Source of the DNA: Massariosphaeria phaeospora
Lineage: Eukaryota; Ascomycota; Dothideomycetes; Pleosporales
Assembly (NCBI GenBank): GCA_011032825.1
Contig: JAADJZ010000014.1
Span: 930,001 to 994,000 of the forward strand
Length of the DNA: 64,000 bases
Direction: 5' to 3'
The notes beneath the pieces are model-generated. The model saw only the letters and a list, made by a program, of their open reading frames with translations. It was not told where the DNA came from and did not search any database. Made by a program: the position numbers and the translations under genes. Below are positions 11,016 through 21,254 of the stretch, piece by piece (position 1 is the stretch's first letter; each line of letters opens with the position of its first letter).

Positions 11016-11993
11016 TCACACGAATGGCTGTACTTTCTCTTCGCACCACTCCCAAAACTGTTTTGCTTTCCCTTCGTCAATCGCCTTGTAGACATCCCCC
11101 CTTGAATTCGGCTTGATGATGCCAAATGGCCAGATATAGCAGCCATTCTGGGCTTTAGAGATCTTCTCCGATAACCCTGCAAACATCATCGTGTACGCGC
11201 CATTCTTCGCAGGGTAGAGCACAAAGGCCCTCAAGAAAAGGACGAAGAGCCAGTTTTCGCCCGCATAGATTCCCGTGTACAAGTTTCCAGGATTCTGGCA
11301 GACGCTGATGATGTCCTGGTGTCCCCATCTTGCGGCGGCTTCGTGGGCGAGAAAGAGATTGCCGCATTTTGACGCGGCGTAATCGACATACTGCGCGACA
11401 GTCTTGCCGCCGTTGAGACGTACAAAGTCGATGCCTCCGGACGGGGAGTTCATTTCGATTTGGACGGATCCCGTCCAGACAATGCGCGACGTCTGGCCGG
11501 AGGTCTTTGCCCCAGCTCGGAGAAACGGAACGAGAAGGCTTGTAAAAAGGAATGGACCGACTGCATTGGCTCCCATATGCCCTTCGAGGCCTTGTGGAGT
11601 CGACGATCCTGCTACGCAACCCATGGCCGCATTGTTCCATATAATATGCAGCTCCTTCTCTTGATTGGCGAATCTCTCAAACGCTGGCTTCACGGTTCGA
11701 AGATCGCTGAAATCGAGCCCGTGGAGCGACTTCAGGACGCCCCTGGTGGCTGAGGTAGATGCTGTTGACTCGATCTCCTCGATGGCCTTGCCGATCCTCT
11801 CCTCGGACCGGCCGGCAAGATAGATGGTTGCACCTGTGGGGTATAGAAACTTGGTGAGTTCTTTCCCGATTCCCGAATTTGCGCCCGTGATGATGAACAC
11901 TTTACCCACTTGGCTTCCAGGGGCAAGGTCCGCTTCGGTCACGGCGGGCGGTTCCGATGGGAAAAATTGCTGCCAGATTGCTTTGAGCGACAT
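11016..11993 (-). CDS. Short-chain dehydrogenase/reductase (retinol-dehydrogenase-like)
   Basis: NAD(P)-dependent oxidoreductase, 325 residues, single exon. The ATG at 11993 (MSLKAIWQQFFPSEPP) is preferred because homologues in fungi start with this W-x2-FP segment; an in-frame ATG at 12065 would add 24 residues. The Rossmann motif TGANSGIG is at residues 36-43, followed by LAGRSEERIG (cofactor-selectivity loop), the structural NNAA motif (IIWNNAAMG), and the catalytic YxxxK (YAASK), with NPGNLYT after it as in retinol dehydrogenase/WWOX-like fungal SDRs. It presumably reduces a ketone or oxidises an alcohol in the cytosol or on a membrane surface. It sits between the two P450/methyltransferase genes and could be a tailoring enzyme of the same pathway. 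Confidence 0.92.
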   Translation of the reverse strand: MSLKAIWQQFFPSEPPAVTEADLAPGSQVGKVFIITGANSGIGKELTKFLYPTGATIYLAGRSEERIGKAIEEIESTASTSATRGVLKSLHGLDFSDLRTVKPAFERFANQEKELHIIWNNAAMGCVAGSSTPQGLEGHMGANAVGPFLFTSLLVPFLRAGAKTSGQTSRIVWTGSVQIEMNSPSGGIDFVRLNGGKTVAQYVDYAASKCGNLFLAHEAAARWGHQDIISVCQNPGNLYTGIYAGENWLFVLFLRAFVLYPAKNGAYTMMFAGLSEKISKAQNGCYIWPFGIIKPNSRGDVYKAIDEGKAKQFWEWCEEKVQPFV

Positions 11994-12443
11994 CTTTGCG
12001 ACAGTAATTGAAGAAAGATTTTGGAAAAGTGAAGGTTGTAGGGAGGTGGTAGTTTGCCTATTCATAAGCTGTAAGGTGCCGTAAGCCTATACCACATACA
12101 CCTCTTGCTATAAGCTGTCGATGTCGAATTAACGCGCAAAGTTTCCGGGCAAGCTGTAATAAGTGGAATGCTAGACCTCGGTTAGAGCAAGGCTCGTACG
12201 GGATCGCCCTAGTAACTTCCGCGCGTCGCCTAAGAGATCGAGATTCTAGCGTAGCGCAGGAGGTATAAAAACCTTTCTAATAATGCCTCTCTATCTTTGA
12301 GATTTTGAAGAAGGCACGCTATGCGCTTTAGGTGTTTCTAGAGCGCTAAAGAACAAGCTTGGAGGTCGAAGCCGGAGAAGATTAAGAGGAACAGAGGAAT
12401 TAAGTTTGGATTGTCAACTACTCTCCAGGTACAAAATCCGAGC
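11994..12443. other. Intergenic between dehydrogenase promoter and methyltransferase 3' end
   Basis: 450 bp without a recognisable gene. Confidence 0.5.
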
Positions 12444-13947
12444 TTATTCATTATCGGTATTCCGGGGACGTGGCGGCTTCTGTCCATAAACTACTGACCT
12501 AGCCTACTTGTCAGCTCCCAAGCTCGATAGACCTAACCATACACTTACACTTCTTGATAGGCATGGACGCGGCGATCCCTCAACCCCTGCCGCATCTTGG
12601 CTAGGTAGACCTGCACCTCCTCAATACTCCAATTCAACACCGTCGTTAGCAAGTACAGACTCCATCCTTCGATGCCCTGTTCCCAATGAATTCGGTTATA
12701 CTGGCCGATTTCCTTGAACCGCTGGTCGGCCGGCCAGCCGCCAACGGGCAGCTTCCAGCGGTGCTCTACGACGTTGATGAAGCCGGCCGCCTCCAAGCCA
12801 GACTTGGATTCATCGACGGTGCGTAGCGATTTTCCAAACTTGTCGCCGAGCTCGAGCGAGATTTTGCCCCACTGGTCGAAGATAGAGTCAGGGGTTACAG
12901 TACCGTCGTCGGATTTTGGAACGACGGACATTTCGAGTTGCTCGAAATAGCCGCCAGGTTGGAGGTGGCTTAGAGAATTAGTCCAATGCGGCATCTGGGC
13001 CGTGCATGATTACACATACTCTAGGGCTTCTCTGTACAAGGTCGGCCAGTCGGCAACGCAGCCGTATAGAGATCGCGCATAGATGAAGTCGAAACTTTCC
13101 TTGCGGAACAGCCACGATTCGGTAAAGTCGTCAACTTCGAATCGGACATTTGGGGGCACTAGAGAGGGCTGAGTGGGGCTGAGATCGGTCCCAAGCACCT
13201 GGACCCATTAGAGCGACATTATGTACGGGGTCGCACGTGGCACTGACCTCGGTTGCTGGAAACCTGTCGGCAAAGTCGCTGTTTGCCGGTCAACTGTTTG
13301 TAGACAAAGCGGACACAGATGGGACTAACATGGCCCAGATGCCTGGCAGGTCAGCTTGTGGGTTTCGTGAGTCGAGACGATGCGCGCATACCGGTGCCAG
13401 TTCCTAAATCCAGGACGCGCTAGGCAGAAGACAGTTGATCAGCACGAAGCCAGCTGCCACTCATGCTAGAACGCACCATTGGGTTGTTCGTGATGGGCGC
13501 CAGGTACAACTCGCCATCGAGCAACAGGAGGCAGATGTGGTGACTGGGCAGTCAGTACGCACACTATCCAAGCGGCTCACAAAGCATACCAAATGTCCAG
13601 TTGGTCCGCCTGCGCTTCGTCGTTCGGACCCCCTGCGCTCACTTAGAAACCGCATCGATGTGCAACGGGTAGACAGCGCACAGTATGAGCCTTCCTTGTA
13701 CGCATGATATCGACGCCCGTTGCGGTACTTGTAGTCGAGAACGGCCGACTTGAGCGACGTGGTATCGCTGCACGCCACGTCAGCGCTGTTCGGGCCCGTC
13801 TGGGCGGGAAGCCTCACGATGCGACGTCGTCGTCGTTGTAGGCCGAGTCGGTCTCAGCCGCGTCCTCCCGTCTATCAGCAGGGGGACTGCAGCATGTGGA
13901 TGGGCGCGCGGGCTTACAATGGCGATCTGGGTCTCAATGTCGGCCAT
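12444..13947 (-). CDS. LaeA-like SAM-dependent methyltransferase, 11 exons
   Basis: Class I methyltransferase of 334 residues, recoverable only by splicing. Exons (5'->3'): 13947-13918, 13864-13818, 13767-13682, 13632-13590, 13543-13477, 13419-13392, 13342-13330, 13278-13248, 13198-13014, 12968-12549, 12498-12444. Their sum, 1005 nt, is exactly 335 codons. Landmarks: N-terminal acidic leader, LKSAVLDYKYRNGRRYHAYK, LDGELYLAPI, SAM motif I VLDLGTGTGIWAI (about 93-105, split over three exons), VLGTDLSPTQP, PPNVRFEVDD, LQPGGYFEQLE, and a tail HAYQEVSVVYGQKP. This order is that of LaeA/TAM-like fungal methyltransferases, some of which act as global regulators of secondary metabolism while many are pathway enzymes. 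Head-to-head position with a P450 (495 bp apart) suggests co-expression. Substrate unknown. Exon 7 is only 13 nt. Confidence 0.9.
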
Positions 13948-14442
13948 GGCTGGCACTGGGCAGCGCGGGCGAGGGTTATGGGTTGTCGTGCGAGAGGGAC
14001 GATAAGGTTTTCGGCGGGTGGGGTAGAGGCGCGCGCTATAAACCAGACTAAAACCAGACTATACGGCATGCGGCACAGGCTGCGGCACGGCTCGCGGGGC
14101 GCCAGCGGCACTAGGCTGCTTCGCGACTGGCCTCGCCACGCCCCCGCCGGCTCCTTCCAAGTTGCTCGCATGGTGCATGGTGGTGGCGACGAGGCCGGAC
14201 CGGCGGACCCACATGCTCGTGCTACCCGCCACGCCGTCTGGTTGGCTGGTTGCGCGCATATCTGCCTCTCACCGTTCGCGCACGTCTTTTCTGGCGGCTC
14301 CCGACTGTCTCTCCATGAATGGCTGGGCCCGTGTTGGTCCACGGGTATCCTCATCACCCGTGCACGCCGCTCCACTGCACCCACGGCATCCGGCGTCCTC
14401 GCCACGTCCTACCTTTGTACACCTTGGTACTCTGTACGAGCC
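13948..14442. promoter_or_regulatory. Bidirectional promoter, methyltransferase / P450
   Basis: 495 bp between divergent ATGs. The region is GC-rich with open frames that are shadows. No operator could be called by eye, but the arrangement makes joint control of the two enzymes likely. Confidence 0.45.
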
Positions 14443-16348
14443 ATGCAGACTCACGACATCGGGGCCATGGCGTTCCTCTGGTCCGCTGCGCTTGCCACGG
14501 TCATCACCTATGCCGTCTACGCCGTCTACACAGTCACCTACAACGCCTGCTTCCACCCGCTCGCCCGATTCCCGGGCCCGCCGGTAGCCCGCGCGACCAT
14601 CTACTGGAAGGCCTATGTCGAGTGCATTGCGAATCGCTCCTTTTGCCATGTGCTTGTCGAGCTGCATGCGCGATATGGTGAGGTGGCCCGGCCTCCCGTA
14701 CCCCAACGTGCGCTGACATGCATTGTGCGACAAAGGCGAAATTGTGCGTGTCGGGCCCAATGAGGTACAATCCTGAGCCACTGCCATGGCATCGTGCTGA
14801 CGGTAGTCTGTAGCTCCACTTCGCCAACCCCAAGGCCTACCACGACATCTACAACAACAAGAACCGCTGGGACAAGGAGGCGCGCCTGTACAAGAGCTTC
14901 GGCGAGGACAGATCAAGCTTCGGCTTCCTCACATACGCCGAGGCCAAGAATCGCAAAGATGTGCTGAACCGCGCATTCTCGCAAGCCGCTATTGAGGGCG
15001 CTGAGAGTCTGGTTGCTGAGAAGACGAAAGCCCTCTGCGCCGCCTTCGAGCGGCAAAGCAAGGCGTGCAAGCCCGCAGACTTGTTCTTTGCCTTCCGCTG
15101 CATGGCCATGGACGTGATAACCGTCTTCTGCTTCGGCAAACCAATCCATGCTGTTGACGCCCCTGACTTCAAGGCCCCGATCCTGCTGGCTATGGATGCA
15201 GCCTCGGTCGTCTTTCTCCGCTTCAAGTATTCCGACCTGTTCAAAAACATCATCACAAAGTGTCCGCCCAAACTATCCAAGATCATCAGTCCGGCCACAG
15301 CGGGACTTGTTGATCTACAGCAGGTATGCCTAGCTAGCTTTCGAGAACGAGAGGAAGGCCATCGCAATCAGTGACTAATATCTTCCTAGTTGCTCCGCCG
15401 CCAGATCAACGATCTTACTGACGACCCGGAAAAGCTTAAATTCCTTCCCCACAACATGACCATCTACCACCGCCTGATGGATGCCGAAGCCTATCGCAAC
15501 AAGACGGTCCCCTCCGCCGGCAGTCTGTACGAGGAGGCGCAAGCGCTCATGTTCGGCGGCGGAGACACTGTCGGCAACACAATGATGGTGGGGACATTCC
15601 ACCTGCTCCAACAATCCGATAAGCTACAAAAGCTGAAGGCGGAGCTATCAGAAGCCTGGCCCTCCCTAAACGAACACGAGCCAAAGTTACGGGATCTCGA
15701 GAAAATGCCATATCTGAACGCGGTGATCAAGGAATCCCTGCGGTTGTCATCGGGGGTAGTGTCTGGCCTGTTGCGCGTGGTGCCTCCAACTGGTGCGACG
15801 ATAGGGGCAGCAGTCATCCCACCAGGAGTCCGTCCACCATCTGTCTGGTAGACACATACGATTGGCTAACAATTTCACAGACCATTGTTTCGTGTGGGAG
15901 CACCTTCGTTCACTATAATGCTGCGCTCTTTCCCAAACCAGATGAATTTCTTCCGGAGCGCTGGCTCGGGTCGACCGATTCAGACAACTGGCTTGTTGCC
16001 TTCTCTCGCGGCCCGCGCATGTGTTTGGGAAGCAAGTGAGTATACCCTTATCACGAAGCGTGATTATACCTCAATAGTTCAGTGCTGACGTGCCGGTTTG
16101 ACGTAGTCTCGCCTGGGCAGAACTACGTCTTGGCTTCGCCCACGTATTCCGCAAATTCGACATGGTCGCCGCCGACCCGGTGTATGTCACTCAGCTTTCT
16201 TTATCCCTTCGTCAAATAGTCTGTCCAAGTTCTTCTAGTACTGTTGCTGATCATAAATAGGCCGGACAAGCTACCGTTCCGAGATACCTTCTTGCCAAGC
16301 TATCATGGCACGCATCTACAGGTGAACATGCGGCCTGTAGACGTGTGA
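14443..16348 (+). CDS. Cytochrome P450 monooxygenase, trichodiene-oxygenase-like group
   Basis: Heme monooxygenase in seven exons: 14443-14677, 14736-14764, 14814-15323, 15390-15827, 15881-16035, 16107-16181 and 16261-16348. Every junction keeps the frame and the stop is TGA 16346-16348. The N-terminal anchor is FLWSAALATVITYAVYAVYT, followed by the proline-rich hinge HPLARFPGPPVAR. Then come ARYGEIVRVGPNELHF, the C-helix region around GFLTYAEAKNRKDVLNRAFS, I-helix FGGGDTVGNTM (a GGDT form of the AGxDT motif), ExxR in IKESLRLSSG, PERW, and the heme loop FSRGPRMCLGS split by intron 5. Length (about 509 residues) is normal. The type resembles trichodiene-oxygenase-like (CYP58/65) fungal P450s, many of which act in secondary metabolism. 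Substrate unknown. One donor (GTCCGT at 15828) is weak. Confidence 0.92.
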
Positions 16349-17085
16349 TTCGTTCCAGTGCAACTGTCACGAATCATGTTCGGCTGTGTCCAGAATGAAC
16401 ATGTTTGGCCAGACCCAGACATTACCGTATGTAGAGGCCGGTTATCCGAGTACTGCGCTCACTGCTTTTACAGCAACCTTCTAAAATTCACTACCAATCT
16501 AGCCTTTCTACCTTTGTTAGCGATTTTGCACCTGTTTATGTGTCGAAAACACAACAACCCTTTACGAACTAGGCGCTATCAACTATCCGGTCATCAGAAC
16601 ACGTTTTAAGCGTGTTTCTGTAGTATTTTGCTATAATTGCATAAGTTGTGTTTAATTCACTTGTGCGCCCTAACTATCTTAAGTGTTTTTATTAGGGCGT
16701 AGGTTATGTGCTGAATTCATTTCTAATATCCGTAGTCCACCTAAAAGTACAGATTATTGCTGTTTAGATGCCTACAATCGAAATAAACTAGCTTGTCCAC
16801 CTCACTACGAGCTTAACAGGGTCTACTTCTCTATCACGCTAAATGCTTCTTCTTCAAGACTATTACTTATAGCGTCTCTATCTCCTCCCTCATCTTACCT
16901 ACGGGTGTTGCCACCTGCCTGTTACGAGCAGCTCAATATTACCGCTATATTGTATCCCTTTCTTCTACCTCGCCTAACTTTTACCTGGTGATGACGGCAG
17001 CCTATCCTATCCGGCGATTACCTACACCTTACAATACCTTACATCTCATTCGACCTACACATAACTCAAACATTCCTTCTTCCAT
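16349..17085. other. AT-rich gene-free stretch
   Basis: 737 bp of lower GC sequence with no credible gene. It may include old repeat material; no inverted or direct terminal repeat was identified. Confidence 0.45.
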
Positions 17086-18574
17086 ATGAGCCGATTGTCT
17101 AGTGCGAAAATGCGATCACTGGCGCTGCTCGGGTACGACTCCGAACCGTTGACACATCCTATGAGTACTATGGAGGTCTTGAACTTCCCACTGGAGATTT
17201 TTCGACAGATCATCCATATCTTGGTATCAACCATCGGAGTCACGAAGGCTTGGAAGTACCGTCAAGTTTCGCGTAAGTCTATTGCGCCTGTGTCTTACCC
17301 CAACATCTTCCTCGCCGCTCTAAGGTTGTCGACGCGGCCAGCTCGCCCAGATACTAGCTCTCTTACTAACTTTAGAAGGCTTGTTTGCAAGCGAAATATA
17401 CGAAGACATATTTGCCAATCAGCCCATGTCTGTATTCAGCTCGAGACTCGATCAGAGCGTTGTCATGGCCGACCTCTCCGTGTTCCTCCTGCTCCGAACG
17501 AGAAAGCGGCTCGGCACCCAAGGATTTCTCACCACAACGATCCATGAGCTGGTAGAGTTTCTAGCTCCCAACAACGCAAACAACAATACTTACCGCTGGA
17601 GATGCGCTGAGAAACTCTGCACGAAAATCACCGACTCTATCCAACCGTATATATTTAAGCTTATCGGCAACCCCGAAGCCTCGGTCCCCAAATACATCGC
17701 AAACGTCAGACTGGCAGGGGTCACATGTCTGGATAAAATTGCGGCGGCAGCCTTGGTTGGTAACTCGACCTTGATTCGAAATGTCCAGAGAGAATTGCCG
17801 TGGGACTTCAGAGCATCCAGCGTGCTATTTGGACACCCACTCATCAACGCTACTCGCTATGCGGATGAGGAAGCAGTGTCATACACTCTGACATGCTATT
17901 CTTCCGGAACACGAATCTATGCAACTCACAGCAACTTGACGATATTTTTAGATGCCCTCCTAGCTGCAATCCGGCGATCCGGTTTAGAAATGATCAATCT
18001 TATGGTACCATTCTGCCTGAAAAGACTGAAGCTCAAGAAATACGACAAAAACTCTGACCGGCCGTCGATTTCGCTCACATGGCTTGAAGAATCCGTGAGG
18101 ACCGGCGACGTGGAGATCGTGACACGTATCCTGGACCTCGCGTCTCACAACCCCAAAGTGGAATTGTTGGCTTCTTTCGAACTCGCTTGCAGGCTGGGAC
18201 ACACACAGATCGTTACATTGTTCCTCGACCAGGGAAAGGTAAACGCAAACCGGCGTCACAGATTCACATATCCTCTCTCGATTGCGGTATCTTCGGGACA
18301 CGTCGATGTTATTCAGTGCGTACTCGATGCTGGCGCTAGAATCGACGGGCCCCGTGAAGGCAGGAAGGGCTTGTTCACACCGCTACAAACGGCTGTATCA
18401 GAAGCTAAGACGGCTGCCGTCAAACTATTGCTCGAGCGCGGCGCGAGCCTCGACGAGCGCTTCACCGCCGGTCGTGATCCTCTAAGCCTGGCCGCCAACA
18501 ACAAACACTTGGAGATCTACAAGTTACTCGAGAACAAATATAGAGAGCGTCATGGCCTACAGCCTGGCGTGTGA
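17086..18574 (+). CDS. Ankyrin-repeat protein with F-box-like N terminus
   Basis: Two exons, 17086-17272 and 17376-18574, joined across a 103-nt intron (GTAAGT, branch TACTAAC, TTTAG). Full product is 461 residues from the first ATG; an ATG at 17161 (MSTMEVLNFP) would drop 25 residues and starts where homologous fungal proteins start. The N-terminal LNFPLEIFRQIIHILVSTIG is an F-box-like helix seen in many fungal ankyrin proteins. The C-terminal third has at least three ankyrin units (ASFELACRLGHTQIVTLFLD; PLSIAVSSGHVDVIQCVLDA; PLQTAVSEAKTAAVKLLLER; PLSLAANNKHLEIYKLLE). Likely a cytosolic protein-interaction module, possibly a ubiquitin-ligase adaptor. No operon-like context. Confidence 0.88.
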
Positions 18575-20340
18575 GAAGTTCGTTTGCTTTGCGGTTGATA
18601 TGCGGGCTTCTCGTTGCCCACGGTCTAATTTTGCTTTGATGCATGCAAAGAACTGACTGACGAGGTTATTACCTATATCTACTCGCGATGAGGGCCCAAT
18701 ATATTTCATTCTACATGTCATGAATTAGGGTTGGACAATTACACTACTTCCTAGCTTCTAAAAGTTATATGCAATTTTCTACCTGCGGGAATACTTAGCC
18801 TGCTCTAGAGATAGTAGAATTAAAGAGATACGCATATGTATAATCTTTGAATAACTTCTAAGAAGTCCCTGTGTCTCCTATGCGAAAACGTAAAAAAAGT
18901 CTAAAAAAAAATTGCCCTGGCTAGGATTTGAACCCAGTACTAGGAGGATCACGACGCTTTATGGTATGAGCATCAACTATCCATAATTGGTTCACAGGAG
19001 CTTACGCAATTGATAATCTTCTAACCAATTAATTAATTTATATAGGCATATAATTTGTAGATTTGTAGCGAGGGGAGGAGTACGTCTGCGTGGCGAAAGC
19101 GCGCACAGACGCGTGGGTCGGTTTCGACCGGTGACCGGTGACGGAGCAGAGCCGTTGCTCTGGGCTTCATCCCAAGTTGATATCGAGAATGTGACGTCAC
19201 AGTGACAAGTCTGTGACTTGGGTGCCTCACGCAATTTACGCATGTCTCCTATCGCAAGCGTACTTCTCGTCCTTGGCCTCTTTTAGGAACAAGATGTCTC
19301 TGCTGCAACGCGTGCCTCTCTTTACTTCCCATAGCTCCGACCGCGCAGGACCCTCTTCGATGACAGATCCATTGACGGCAAATGGCCGCAGTCACCGCAG
19401 AGACTGAGCCTCTTTCTCTACGCCGTCTGTAGTTATCTACCAATGCAACAGAGTGAAATCCATGACACAGCATGCGGGCATACTGCTGCGAACTTCTGCA
19501 CTTACCCTCTCTCTGAGGTGAAAGCGCATAAAGGTCTGGCTTTCGCCAGATCGATGCATAACTCTGGCTAGACGTTGTTCTATGGAGGCGGAACACATTC
19601 ATTACCCAGTTCTGATATGATATGCAAGGCAGCGTGTTACTTTAATAGGCGTACGGGTCGTATTCACTTGGGTTATTATAGCAGATCTTAACACAAGGGA
19701 CAATGATACTAGAAAGTTACTCAAAGATATAAGACTAGAAGAATCTACGAATGAACGGGGCTGAGGGAGCTTAACTGTTTAACAAGAGATATAGATGACA
19801 ATGCGACCTACAGAGGAAATATCAAGTATGGAACGTGGAATAGATACATAGTAGATAGTTCGACCAAGCGTCGTGGAAAGGGTATTAGTCGAGACTCTTT
19901 CTGGTGTGAGGAAACTGTGACTATGATTCCAGAAGATTTTGACTTTGAGACTGACAATCTCTTTTACTGATAGGGGAAAAGGTATGAGACCGCTATGCGG
20001 ATAGCCAACCTCAGGAACGCCAACCCCCGTAGTACTCATCCATTTATTGCACCAGCAGGGCCTACCTTCCCACATAAGCTTTTCTGAGACCCTTCCTACA
20101 AGTATCTTCAATCCAAGACATAACCCTGTGGCTGGGTCTGTGAGAAAAAGCCAGCTGTGCCAACCTAGGGTTGTGGATGTGTCTTCGGCGTCGGGAGCAT
20201 GCGCGTTCTCGAGCGGAAGGCCAAATCGAGATGTCGCCTCGATCGAGAGGAGTTACCCCAGGTCAGGGTTGTGTTGTTGAAGCTGGCGGAGCTATTTGGG
20301 CGGATCCCGACCGTGAGGGGGTGCATGACGGCTTGGGTCT
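18575..20340. other. 1.77-kb gene-poor stretch
   Basis: No intact protein gene seen. It contains the tRNA-like element listed separately and ends directly at the left terminal repeat of a MITE. AT-rich patches around 18660-19060 suggest repeat decay. Confidence 0.5.
18914..19001 (-). tRNA. tRNA-like sequence (degenerate tRNA or tRNA-derived repeat)
   Basis: Read on the minus strand, 5' GCTCCTG pairs with 3' CCAGGGC as a 7-bp acceptor stem (one G-T pair), followed by a discriminator A. The T arm CTGGG-TTCAAAT-CCTAG is intact and its B-box GGTTCAAATCC fits the consensus. A run of T follows immediately, as a Pol III terminator would. The D loop contains GG. The anticodon arm cannot be folded cleanly: a CTCCTAG loop would give Arg-CCT, a CTCATAC loop Met-CAT, and neither has a good stem. 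It is therefore more likely a tRNA pseudogene or SINE head than an active gene. Confidence 0.4.
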
Positions 20341-20559
20341 CACCCCCCTGGCAGAACTCATTTCTAATGACGATAGATTTGAGGGGATCCTCTTGACAGT
20401 TTAGGACTTTCTAGCAATAGGTAAAGAGAGTACCTATACCTTTGCAAAGCCCTATTATATCTAGTATACTAGGCCTTGTGTAAGCAAAGCCTGCATATAG
20501 ACGTAAGAGGGTAAGGTCACCTAGGTGGAGTATCAGAAATGAATTATGCCAGGGAGGTG
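20341..20559 (+). mobile_element. MITE copy 1, CACC-TIR family, 219 bp
   Basis: Non-autonomous DNA transposon. The left end CACCCCCCTGGCAGAACTCA and the right end (reverse complement CACCTCCCTGGCATAATTCA) are inverted repeats of about 25 bp. The element is flanked by a perfect 4-bp duplication GTCT. No coding capacity. Near-identical copies lie at 46721-46938 and 47180-47393, with fragments at 49350-49491 and 7793-7884. Confidence 0.9.
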
Positions 20560-21254
20560 GTCTCTGTACTCCATGGCTGAGCATTCTGCCGACGCGATTG
20601 CTCCACCGGTTCCGCTCGGGCGTGTTTGATGGTGATTCCGATAGCGACCGAGAGATGGTGCAGGCATGATGACGATGGAGAGAGATTTTTGGTGTGTGTG
20701 TGTGAAGAGATGAGGAGGATAAAAGAAGCGAGAAGAAGGTCTTATAGGAGTTATCTTGATAAACTATAGTTCTGAGAGGCTCTACAAAACGAACACCTAC
20801 TCAGCCTACGCTGAAAACAAATGAGGCTCTCCACAGCAAATTCGAGCTTTGCGAAAACTTTCTCTGGTTGATGCCTTGGGCCTCCAGCGTGCGCAATGCT
20901 TAGAGATACCAAGCCGCTAGTTGAGGGCCGAGGCACCAGGACATCCGACAACCCCGCAGCCCTCACCTCAATCAAGCTCCCCGGGGCCATCACTCTTTCT
21001 TTCATCACTCTTTCTTTCATCACTCTTTCTTTCATCACTCTTTCCCTACTCGTGATGTTTCTTCATGGCGGGGTGTCGTGCAGCTTAGCCAAGGCTGTGC
21101 AGGCAGACATGGCGTTGGTCTCGTTCAACTTGGCGCTGTCGCCAATCTTTCAGCCGCACCTGGGAACCCACTTCACCAGCAGTATATACGGGGGCAATCA
21201 TGGATGATACCTCTCGAGCTGCTGCAAACACTCTGGGGTGGGCTTCTCGTCAAT
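20560..21254. promoter_or_regulatory. Upstream region of the HET gene
   Basis: About 700 bp between the MITE and the HET start codon. It includes the 15-bp tandem repeat at 20991-21035 and in-frame upstream ATGs of uncertain use; an open frame reaches back to 21078. Confidence 0.45.
20991..21035 (+). repeat. Tandem repeat, 15-bp unit x3
   Basis: Three perfect copies of CACTCTTTCTTTCAT in a row, then a degenerate fourth (CACTCTTTCCCTACT). Pyrimidine-rich, about 220 bp upstream of the HET start codon. Its copy number could vary between strains. Confidence 0.9.

Noticed and set aside
13750..14442. Long plus-strand open frame before the second P450
   Set aside because: It is open in a GC-rich promoter and overlaps the 5' exons of the methyltransferase on the other strand; no protein features appear before MQTHDIGAM, where the P450 anchor starts.
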